A DNA stretch of 64,000 nt. Origin: Ralstonia sp. SET104. GTDB taxonomy: Bacteria; Pseudomonadota; Gammaproteobacteria; Burkholderiales; Burkholderiaceae. Shown here one piece after another: positions 1 through 6,894 of this stretch. Within the stretch, counting starts at the first letter, position 1. Each line of letters starts with the position of its first letter. The position numbers were made by a program, and so were the translations under genes. A model generated the notes under the pieces. That model did no database searches. It was not told where the DNA came from and was given only the letters and a program-made list of their open reading frames with translations. The stretch covers positions 1 to 64,000 of the forward strand of contig NZ_BHVX01000009.1 of NCBI RefSeq assembly GCF_003851545.1, read 5' to 3'.

Positions 1-62
1 GTCCTAGTCGGCGTCAGCATACGGAATGTGGCAATTCAGGCCCACGGAATTGTTCGAAGAAC

Positions 63-92
63 CAAAAAAAGCCCGGACAACGAGGTCCGGGC
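63..92 (-). terminator. Rho-independent terminator, minus strand
   Basis: A perfect 8-bp stem (GCCCGGAC at 71-78 with GTCCGGGC at 85-92, 6-nt loop) is followed on the minus strand by seven T (plus-strand A run 64-70). The nearest upstream minus-strand gene is the LysR regulator ending at 320, so its transcript would carry a 3' tail of about 230 nt, or a separate small RNA ends here. I see no convincing coding sequence in 93-319. Confidence 0.8.
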
Positions 93-319
93 GGCGGTGT
101 TTCTCGCAACGTGACGGGATCAGAAACACCCAAAGGTCACATGTGCCAGACGCATCGCAGAGCACCGGGGGGAAGCACTGCAACGCTTTACGGGGGTAAC
201 GCCAAGGAAGACTCAGGCGTACCGGTCTGGTACACGCGGGGCGCATCATGCCGCGTGAAACGTGCAACCGGAGCAATCCTGACAAAATTTGATAAATCCA
301 CGTCCTGCGCCTTGACGCG

Positions 320-1237
320 TCAGGTCGGATCGGCGTTTTCCAGCTCTTGCCGAATCGACTCGGTCAGCATGTCGATCAGCAAGCGAACGCGCTTGGGCAC
401 AAACCGCGCAGACGGCGTGACGAGATGGATCGGCTCTCCGCTGGTGGCGTAGTCGGGCAGCACGCGCACAAGGCGCGGCAACGGCGCATTGGCACGCGCC
501 ACAGCGCTCGCATACAGCGGCAACGGGCCGATGCCGGCGCCGGAAGCAATCAGCGTTTCCAGGTAGATGAGGCTGTCGGCGTTCAGGCGCGCACGCGTAG
601 CAACGGTCTTCAGACCATCGGGGCCGACGAGGCGCCATTGCGTTTCACCACGGCCGGTGCCGCGAAAATCAAGGCAGCAGTGGTCTGCCAGCCCTTGCAC
701 GGTCTCCGGCGCGCCGCGACGCTGCAGATAATCGGGCGAGGCGAACAAGCCGATACGCAACACGCCAAGCGACCGCGCCACGAGCGAACTGTCTGCCAGC
801 CGTCCGACGCGGACAGCGAGGTCGAAACCTTCCTGCACGAGATCGACATTGCGCGGCGTGAGCACCACGTCCAGATCGATCTCCGGGTACTGCTGCATGA
901 AGCGCGCCGCCACCGGTGCGACCAATAGGCGGCCAACGTCTTCGGAGGATGTGATCCGCACTTTGCCGCGCGGCAAGTCCTGCAACTCGCCCGCGCAGGT
1001 CGTGGCGCGCTCGATGTCCTCCAGTGCGTGCGACGCCACCTGGTACAGGCTCTGGCCCGCATCCGTCAGATGTAGCGTGCGCGTGGTGCGTTGTAACAGC
1101 CGTACGTTCAAATCCTGTTCAAGCGCGGCAATGCCCCGGCTGACGGAAGATTTGGGCAAATCCAGCCGCGTCGCCGCTGCTGTGAAGCTCCCCGCCTCAA
1201 CAACGCGCACAAACAGCGCCAGTTGGTTCAGATCCAC
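320..1237 (-). CDS. LysR-family transcriptional regulator
   Basis: A 305-residue LysR-type regulator. Residues 1-60 form the winged HTH (begins VDLNQLALFVRVVEAGSF, with KSSVSRGIAALE as recognition region), followed by a linker helix and the periplasmic-binding-protein-like effector domain. I chose the GTG at 1237 because a strong GGAGGAGG ribosome site lies just upstream on the minus strand; the longer open frame to 1366 runs through the intergenic region and has no such site. It is divergent from a pirin gene, a common pairing in Burkholderiaceae. The domain resembles the CrgA/aromatic-responsive LysR group, but the inducer cannot be read from sequence. Control of the adjacent pirin gene is inference from the divergent layout. 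Confidence 0.92.
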   Translation of the reverse strand: MDLNQLALFVRVVEAGSFTAAATRLDLPKSSVSRGIAALEQDLNVRLLQRTTRTLHLTDAGQSLYQVASHALEDIERATTCAGELQDLPRGKVRITSSEDVGRLLVAPVAARFMQQYPEIDLDVVLTPRNVDLVQEGFDLAVRVGRLADSSLVARSLGVLRIGLFASPDYLQRRGAPETVQGLADHCCLDFRGTGRGETQWRLVGPDGLKTVATRARLNADSLIYLETLIASGAGIGPLPLYASAVARANAPLPRLVRVLPDYATSGEPIHLVTPSARFVPKRVRLLIDMLTESIRQELENADPT

Positions 1238-1327
1238 GTGGTTTCCTCCTCCGATGGGTGTGCTTGCCGGCGCGCGTTCGCCATTGTCTCGCCGGGAGCA
1301 ACATTTTTTCCCACAATAACCGTCTAG

Positions 1328-1364
1328 TGCATAAGGGGCAATCACCCTACATTTGGGGTATGAC
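1328..1364. promoter_or_regulatory. Candidate LysR operator between lysR and pirin genes
   Basis: The divergent intergenic region holds an imperfect array of related half-sites (CATAAGGGG, CACCCTA, TTGGGGTATG), including an interrupted dyad of T-N11-A type (AGGG...CCCT, about 1333-1349). Position between a LysR gene and its divergent neighbour fits a LysR binding site. No footprint or conservation evidence is available here. Confidence 0.35.
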
Positions 1365-1389
1365 AAATCCCGAATTTCAGGAGAACCGC

Positions 1390-2295
1390 ATGGAAACCCT
1401 CGTGCAACCGCAAGTGCAGCAAGTGCAACGTGGCCGCGGCGTGGAGCGCATCGTCACTGGGCGCGCCACCTCGGACGGCGCGGGCGTGAAGCTCACGCGC
1501 GTGCTGACGAACAACCTGCAACGCCGGCTCGATCCGTTCCTGATGCTGGACGCGTTTCGCAGCGATGATCCGAACGACTACCTTGCCGGCTTTCCCGATC
1601 ACCCGCATCGCGGCTTCGAAACGGTGACGTACATGATCGCGGGCCGCATGCGCCACCGCGACAGCGCTGGCCATGAAGGCCTGCTGCAACACGGCGGCGT
1701 GCAGTGGATGACAGCCGGCAGCGGCGTCGTGCACTCCGAAATGCCGGAACAGGAAGATGGCGTCATGGAAGGCTTCCAGCTCTGGCTGAACCTGCCTGCC
1801 AGCGACAAGATGACGACGCCGTGGTACCGCGACATTCCGTCAAATGAGATTCCCGAGTTCACGACAGAAGACGGCGTGACCGTGCGCGTCATCGCCGGTG
1901 AATCGCGCGGCGTGCAGGGTGCAATGACACGCGAGGCGACGCAACCGCTGTATCTCGACATCACGCTGCCGGCAGGTGCGTCGTTTGCGCAGCCGTTGCC
2001 AACCGGGCACAACGCGTTCGTCTACGTGTTCCGCGGTAGCGCGCTGGTGGGCGATGCGCCGGCGCCGGGCAACGCCAGTCTGCAGCGCGTGGAAGACAAG
2101 CAGATGGCCATCCTGGCCAACACGGAAGGCAGCGATGGCGTGATCATTCGCGCGGACGATACTCAGGCCCGCGTCCTGGTGGTGGCGGGCAAGCCGCTGA
2201 ATGAGTCGATTGCGCAGTACGGCCCGTTTGTGATGAACACGCAGGAGGAAATCTTCCAGGCCGTGCGTGACTTTCAGGCTGGCAAGTTTGCCTAA
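1390..2295 (+). CDS. Pirin family protein (cupin, putative quercetin 2,3-dioxygenase-like)
   Basis: A 301-residue bicupin protein. The N-terminal cupin carries the pirin signature around residues 52-105: FPDHPHRGFETVTYMI supplies metal-ligand histidines, and HGGVQWMTAGSGVVHSEMPE supplies a further His and Glu. The C-terminal pirin domain follows (about residues 180-280). The ATG at 1390 is preceded by AGGAG; upstream in-frame Met codons lack a better site. Bacterial pirins bind iron and some act as quercetinases or redox-linked regulators; the substrate here is not predictable. The divergent LysR gene probably controls it. Confidence 0.9.
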   Translation: METLVQPQVQQVQRGRGVERIVTGRATSDGAGVKLTRVLTNNLQRRLDPFLMLDAFRSDDPNDYLAGFPDHPHRGFETVTYMIAGRMRHRDSAGHEGLLQHGGVQWMTAGSGVVHSEMPEQEDGVMEGFQLWLNLPASDKMTTPWYRDIPSNEIPEFTTEDGVTVRVIAGESRGVQGAMTREATQPLYLDITLPAGASFAQPLPTGHNAFVYVFRGSALVGDAPAPGNASLQRVEDKQMAILANTEGSDGVIIRADDTQARVLVVAGKPLNESIAQYGPFVMNTQEEIFQAVRDFQAGKFA

Positions 2296-2313
2296 AGCGT
2301 CAACGCAGTCCTA

Positions 2314-2351
2314 AAGAAAAACCGCCGCTCGGTTTCACCAGAGCGGCGGTT
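2314..2351 (-). terminator. Terminator overlapping the srkA stop codon
   Basis: An 11-bp perfect stem (AACCGCCGCTC at 2320-2330, GAGCGGCGGTT at 2341-2351) with a 10-nt loop is followed on the minus strand by a T-rich stretch. The loop contains the stop codon of the minus-strand kinase gene, so the last sense codons form one arm. The stem may also stop the convergent pirin transcript, although there is no U-run in that direction. Confidence 0.8.
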
Positions 2352-3369
2352 CGTCCAACAGCGCGATCTGCTCGCGCAATTCCAAAACCCGGTCCTGCCA
2401 GTAGCGTTGCGTGTTGAACCACGGAAACGCAGCAGGAAACGCCGGATCATTCCAACGACGCGCCAGCCACGCGCTGTAGTGCAGCAAGCGCAGCGTGCGT
2501 AACGCTTCCACCAGATACAGCTCGCGCGTATCGAATTCGCAGAAATCTTCATAGCCGGCCAGCAGGCTGGCGAGCTGCGTTTGCATCGACGCGCGATCGC
2601 CCGAGAGCAGCATCCACAAGTCCTGCACTGCCGGACCCGTGCGGCTGTCGTCAAAGTCGACGAAGTGTGGGCCCGCGCTGCGCAAGGGGTCGCCTTGCCT
2701 GGCGTCACTCTCTTCGATCCAGAGGACGTTGGAGGCGTGGCAATCGCCATGCAGGCGCAGCAGCGAAACACTGCCCGCGCGCTCGTAGCAGCGGCGCACG
2801 CCGTCGAGCGCGGCATCAGCCACGCTGCGCCAGGCCGGCAGCAAATCAGGCGGGATGAAATCGTGTTCAAGCAGCCAGTCACGCGACTGCACGCCGAAGG
2901 TATCGATGTCGAGTGTGGGCCGAGTCATGAACGGCCGCTGCGCGCCCACGGCATGAATGCGGCCAAGGAAACGGCCCATCCATTCCAGCGTGTCATCACG
3001 ATCAATGGCGGGCACGCGGCCGGCGCAGCGCGGGAAGACCGCGAAGTGCCAGCGCTCGAACGCGTGCAGTGTGTGGCCGTTGATTGCAAGCGGCGCGATC
3101 ACCGGAATCTCGGCAGCCGCAAGTTCTGCCGTAAAGGCGTGTTCCTCGACGATCTGCGCGTCGCTCCAGCGGCCGGGGCGGTAGAACTTGACGACCACCG
3201 GCGCGCTGTCTTCCACGCCAACCTGGTAGACGCGGTTCTCGTAGCTGTTGAGCGCGAACATGCGGCCATCCGGCATCAGCCCGACCTGCGCCAGCGCATC
3301 GAGGATGCTGTCGGGCGTCAGGCCATCGTAGGGCGCTTCAGCTAATGCGGGCCGGCCGTCGTCTTGCAT
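2335..3369 (-). CDS. srkA: Stress response kinase A (SrkA/YihE-type Ser/Thr kinase)
   Basis: A 344-residue kinase of the aminoglycoside-phosphotransferase/choline-kinase fold. It has the family N-terminus with LNSYENRVYQVG near residue 42, the catalytic loop LRLHGDCHASNVLW (about residue 207), and the metal-binding segment FVDFDDSRTGPAVQDLWMLL (about residue 236). E. coli SrkA (RdoA, 328 aa) protects against stress-induced cell death and envelope stress; length and motifs agree. It lies 5 bp downstream of rhlE on the same strand and could share its transcript. Its own terminator overlaps the stop codon. Confidence 0.9.
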   Translation of the reverse strand: MQDDGRPALAEAPYDGLTPDSILDALAQVGLMPDGRMFALNSYENRVYQVGVEDSAPVVVKFYRPGRWSDAQIVEEHAFTAELAAAEIPVIAPLAINGHTLHAFERWHFAVFPRCAGRVPAIDRDDTLEWMGRFLGRIHAVGAQRPFMTRPTLDIDTFGVQSRDWLLEHDFIPPDLLPAWRSVADAALDGVRRCYERAGSVSLLRLHGDCHASNVLWIEESDARQGDPLRSAGPHFVDFDDSRTGPAVQDLWMLLSGDRASMQTQLASLLAGYEDFCEFDTRELYLVEALRTLRLLHYSAWLARRWNDPAFPAAFPWFNTQRYWQDRVLELREQIALLDEPPLW

Positions 3370-3374
3370 GAACG

Positions 3375-5048
3375 TCAGGCTTTACGGCCGCCGAGCAGCG
3401 CAGCGGCCTTGGCGAACAGGCCGTTGAACGGTTGCTTGGCCGATTGTGCCGTCTTCTGGGCGGGCTGCGCGGATTGCGTGTTCGACGAACGACGTTGACC
3501 GCCCTGCCCGTTGCCCTGGGCCTGGCCCTGCCGCTGGCCGCGTCCGCGCGGTTGGGCGCCACCGTTGCCGCTGCCACCGCCGTTGCCCGCACCGTTGCCC
3601 GCACCGTTGCCTGCATTATTTCCATTCCGCGGCTTCGGTGCAGCCTGACCGTCGCGCTGGCCTTGTGCCTGGCGCTGGCGGTTGCCGCCATTGCGACCCT
3701 GGCTCTGGCCTTGCGTTTGACCGTTGCCATTGCCGCTCGACTCACGACGCGGTTCGCGCGGCTCACGTGGCGCACGCGGTTCGCGCGATGCCGCATTGCC
3801 GCTGGCTTGGCGCGGCTGTTGGTTGCGAGCGCCGCCCTGGCGCGGGCCACGCGCGTTGTTGCGTCCGTTCGGAATCGGCTCCGCCGCGATGGTCGGGTCG
3901 GGCTCGAAACCTTCCAGCACGGTGCGCGGCAGTTCGCGCTTGATCAAGCGCTCGATGTCGCGCAGCAGGCCGTGTTCATCCACGCAGACCAGCGAGATCG
4001 CCTCGCCCTGCGCACCTGCGCGGCCCGTGCGGCCGATGCGGTGCACGTAGTCTTCCGGCACGTTCGGCAAGTCGAAGTTGACCACGTGCGGCAGTTGGTC
4101 GATGTCGATACCACGTGCGGCGATGTCGGTGGCAACCAGCACGCGCAGCGTTCCGGCCTTGAATTCCGACAGCGCACGCGTGCGCGCCGATTGGCTCTTG
4201 TTACCGTGGATCGCCAGCGACGAGATACCGTCACGCGTGAGCTGCTCGGCCAGGCGGTTGGCGCCGTGCTTGGTGCGCGTGAACACCAGCACCTGGTGCC
4301 AGTCGTTATCGCGCACGAGCTTGGCGAGCAGTTCGCGCTTGCGCTCGCGGTCTACCGGGTAGATGCGCTGCTCAACCGTCTCGGCCGTGGTGTTGCGGCG
4401 CGCGACTTCAATCAGCGCCGGCTTGTCGAGCAGGCGGTCGGCCAGTTCACGGATGTCGTCCGAGAACGTGGCCGAGAACAGCAGGTTCTGGCGCTTGGCC
4501 GGCAGGATATTGAGGATCTTGCGGATGTCGTGGATGAAACCCATGTCGAGCATGCGATCGGCTTCGTCCAGCACCAGCAGCTCGATATGCGACAGGTCGA
4601 TGGTGCGTTGGCCCACATGGTCCAGCAGGCGGCCCGGCGTGGCCACCACGATATCGACACCGCGCTTGAGCGCATCGATCTGCGGGTTGATGCCAACGCC
4701 GCCGAACATCACCATCGACTTCAGCGGCAGGTATTTGCCATAGGCGCGCACGCTCTCTTCCACCTGCGCAGCGAGTTCACGCGTGGGGGTCAGCACCAGC
4801 GCGCGAATGGGGAAACGCATGCCTTGCGGCGTTTGCACCTTGTTCGGCTGCACGGCAGACAGGCGATGCAGCAGCGGCAGCGTGAAACCGGCGGTCTTGC
4901 CGGTGCCGGTCTGTGCACCGGCGAGCAGGTCACCGCCCTTGAGGATGGCGGGGATGGCCTGGCGTTGAATTGGGGTGGGTTCTGCGTAGCCGAGTTCGGC
5001 CACGGCACGTACCAGCTTGTCTGACAAGCCGAGTTCGGAAAACGACAT
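3375..5048 (-). CDS. rhlE: ATP-dependent RNA helicase RhlE (DEAD-box)
   Basis: A 557-residue DEAD-box helicase. The Q-motif ([10 protein letters not shown]), Walker [19 protein letters not shown] in [12 protein letters not shown], and the C-terminal [10 protein letters not shown] motif lie in order over the first 380 residues. The last 170 residues are a low-complexity basic tail rich in Gly, Asn, Gln and Arg, as in many beta- and gammaproteobacterial RhlE proteins. RhlE acts in ribosome assembly and RNA decay. The start at 5048 opens with [13 protein letters not shown], the usual family N-terminus; a 17-codon upstream extension has no family similarity. Confidence 0.95.
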   Translation of the reverse strand: MSFSELGLSDKLVRAVAELGYAEPTPIQRQAIPAILKGGDLLAGAQTGTGKTAGFTLPLLHRLSAVQPNKVQTPQGMRFPIRALVLTPTRELAAQVEESVRAYGKYLPLKSMVMFGGVGINPQIDALKRGVDIVVATPGRLLDHVGQRTIDLSHIELLVLDEADRMLDMGFIHDIRKILNILPAKRQNLLFSATFSDDIRELADRLLDKPALIEVARRNTTAETVEQRIYPVDRERKRELLAKLVRDNDWHQVLVFTRTKHGANRLAEQLTRDGISSLAIHGNKSQSARTRALSEFKAGTLRVLVATDIAARGIDIDQLPHVVNFDLPNVPEDYVHRIGRTGRAGAQGEAISLVCVDEHGLLRDIERLIKRELPRTVLEGFEPDPTIAAEPIPNGRNNARGPRQGGARNQQPRQASGNAASREPRAPREPREPRRESSGNGNGQTQGQSQGRNGGNRQRQAQGQRDGQAAPKPRNGNNAGNGAGNGAGNGGGSGNGGAQPRGRGQRQGQAQGNGQGGQRRSSNTQSAQPAQKTAQSAKQPFNGLFAKAAALLGGRKA

Positions 5049-5179
5049 GGAAAAAGAAAAACTGAACCGGCGTGTCCCGCGCATTCGTTCGTGCGCCAAT
5101 CGTGGACAGAGCCTGGGTAGGTGACGGGGCGACTGGACCCCGGGGACTGCAAGAAGGGCGGTAGTTTAACAGGATGCAG

Positions 5180-5470
5180 GTTTACCCCACCGGCGCCCGC
5201 AACGCCGCCAGCAGCGCATTTACCACATCGCCCAATCGCTCGGCCTCGAATACCGCGCCATATATCGCCGGAAATGCGCCAGAAACGCCACTTCGGCGGG
5301 CGCCAAGCGCCCATCCTTGTGCCACATCAGGTAGACAGGTAGATGGCGGACGATGGGGAGAAAAGTGCGCAGCAGGGTCCCAGCCGAGCCGGTCGCGGAT
5401 CAGGGCGGGATCCACCTCCGCACCCTTGCACAAAACGCCGCCGCATTCTTTGGTGGCCTCCAATCCCCCC
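5180..5470 (-). pseudogene. Apparent remnant of a LysR-family regulator C-terminus (frameshifted)
   Basis: The minus strand reads, in one frame, a segment like a LysR effector domain (GGVLCKGAEVDPALIRDRLGW), then in a second frame continues with a typical LysR C-terminal segment (LPVYLMWHKDGRLAPAEVAF, then LAHFRRYMARY) and a stop. No single frame is intact, and no HTH-encoding part is seen upstream before the TetR gene. This suggests a truncated, frameshifted relic, probably lost during rearrangement next to the fatty-acid cluster. Identification is by motif resemblance only. Apart from this relic, 5049-5745 holds no gene that I can support. Confidence 0.45.
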
Positions 5471-5624
5471 TCAGCCAGCCGGCTGACCCCGCCGCCGGGG
5501 CGCTAACCGCCCTTCGGTATTCAAGATGTTTGCGCACACTCACTTCCCAGGCCACGTGTTTCATACGTTGGCTTGACAAGCTTCTCTCGCCTAGAGTGCG
5601 CGCTCGAATTGGGCGCTTGGCGTT

Positions 5625-5675
5625 TTCAAACGTCTGTTCCTAACATGCCCGGGCAACCCCATACACATGTTTGAA
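5625..5675. promoter_or_regulatory. Candidate PsrA-type operator upstream of the TetR gene
   Basis: CAAAC-GTCT-GTTCC at 5627-5640 is one mismatch from the PsrA consensus (G/C)AAAC-N2-4-GTTT(G/C) known in Pseudomonas. It is embedded in a wider dyad, TTCAAAC (5625-5631) and GTTTGAA (5669-5675). Placement 70-120 bp upstream of a PsrA-like regulator fits autorepression. The link to that regulator is inferred. Confidence 0.35.
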
Positions 5676-5745
5676 TCGTACGTTCGAGCGCTGCAGTGCA
5701 GCAAATCGGGCGCGATATCAGACCTAAAAGAACGAGGTAGGAGAC

Positions 5746-6780
5746 ATGGGACGTCCTGGAGCAGGAGACACCAAGGGCCGCATTCTGGAAGCCACCGAAC
5801 TGTTGTTCATCGAGTTCGGGTACGAGGCGATGTCGCTGCGGCAGATTACGGCGCGCGCCAAGGTCAACCTGGCAGCGGTCAACTATCACTTCGGCAGCAA
5901 GGAAGCGTTGATGCAGGCGGTGCTCGGGCGCCGGCTGGATCCGCTCAACACGCGCCGGCTGGCGCTGCTCACCGCATGTGAAGAGCGCTGGACCAAAGAG
6001 CAGCTCACTTGCGACCACGTGCTCGGCGCGCTGTTTGTGCCCGCACTGCAGATGGCACGCAACCCCGACACCGGCGGCCCCGCGTTCCTGCGGCTGATGG
6101 GCCGCGTGTACTCCGACACCTCGCCATTCGTGCAGAACTATCTGCTCGGCCATTACGCACCAGTGTTCGGCCGATTCTTCGAGGCGTTCTCGTGCGCGCT
6201 GCCGCACGTCCCGCGCGCTGAGCTCGGCTGGCGCCTGCACTTCTCGCTCAAGGCGCTCGCAGGCGTACTTGCCGGCGACGACCTCAACAACCTGCTGCCG
6301 ATGTTCACGCAGGGCAAGCCGATGAACGACGCCGCACTGCTGGCGCGCCTGACCGCGCTGGTGGTGGCCACGCTCAACGCACCGCTGCCCGGCGAGGCCG
6401 GTGCGCTCGACCAAGTGGTCGAACTGGCCGAAGCCCAGGTGCCCACGCCCGTGGCCCAGGCCGACGATGCACCCAGCGGCAACGGCAGCGGCAACGGCAG
6501 CTCTGGTCGCCAGGCCGATCACGGCAACGGCCGCAGCCCCGAACGCAGCAGTACGCCCGCCACCGCCTCGCCGTTCTCGGGCGATCTGTTCGGCCGCACC
6601 CCCGTCGCACGCGCCAGTGCGGACGATGCCGTTGACGAGCACGACGATCATCACGACGACGAGGGTGACAACCCCGCGCCCGCCGCGCGCACCCGGGCCC
6701 TGGCCATCCGCCGCAGCAATGCAGCACGCGCGATCTTCCCGGCCAACCCGATGCGCCCCTGGCGCAGCCCCGGCGCCTGA
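5746..6780 (+). CDS. TetR-family regulator, PsrA-like, of the fatty-acid degradation cluster
   Basis: A 344-residue TetR regulator. Residues 8-55 are the HTH, ending in the signature VNLAAVNYHFGSKEALMQAV, very like Pseudomonas PsrA. The ligand domain runs to about residue 220. The last 110 residues are an unusual low-complexity tail (NGSGNGSSGRQ, then an acidic/His DEHDDHHDDEG stretch, then Arg-rich), making it far longer than ordinary TetR proteins (about 200 aa). A good GAGGTAGGAGA ribosome site precedes the ATG. PsrA-type proteins are relieved by long-chain acyl effectors and control beta-oxidation; the gene sits directly upstream of fadE in the same direction, so control of that operon is a strong inference. 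Confidence 0.9.
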   Translation: MGRPGAGDTKGRILEATELLFIEFGYEAMSLRQITARAKVNLAAVNYHFGSKEALMQAVLGRRLDPLNTRRLALLTACEERWTKEQLTCDHVLGALFVPALQMARNPDTGGPAFLRLMGRVYSDTSPFVQNYLLGHYAPVFGRFFEAFSCALPHVPRAELGWRLHFSLKALAGVLAGDDLNNLLPMFTQGKPMNDAALLARLTALVVATLNAPLPGEAGALDQVVELAEAQVPTPVAQADDAPSGNGSGNGSSGRQADHGNGRSPERSSTPATASPFSGDLFGRTPVARASADDAVDEHDDHHDDEGDNPAPAARTRALAIRRSNAARAIFPANPMRPWRSPGA

Positions 6781-6796
6781 CAACCCAGACACGGCG

Positions 6797-6819
6797 CGTG
6801 CCTGCCATGCGCAGGCACG
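6797..6819 (+). other. Hairpin between tetR and fadE
   Basis: A perfect 9-bp inverted repeat (CGTGCCTGC at 6797-6805, GCAGGCACG at 6811-6819, loop CATGC) lies 16 nt after the regulator's stop codon. No U-run follows, so it looks like a transcript-stabilising or processing structure rather than a full terminator. Confidence 0.5.
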
Positions 6820-6894
6820 GGAGTCGCTCGAGTATTCAGCAAGCGCTGGATGCCCGGCACCTCGGGCCCATGAACGCATCGAATGGAGACCTTC

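Noticed and set aside
93-315. 6S RNA on the minus strand
   Set aside because: Terminator and complementary ends exist, but I could not find a 6S-like central bubble or a convincing closing stem.
3432-5024. Long open frame antisense to rhlE (about 530 codons)
   Set aside because: Shadow frame; Ala/Arg-rich with no motifs, while rhlE has all DEAD-box motifs.
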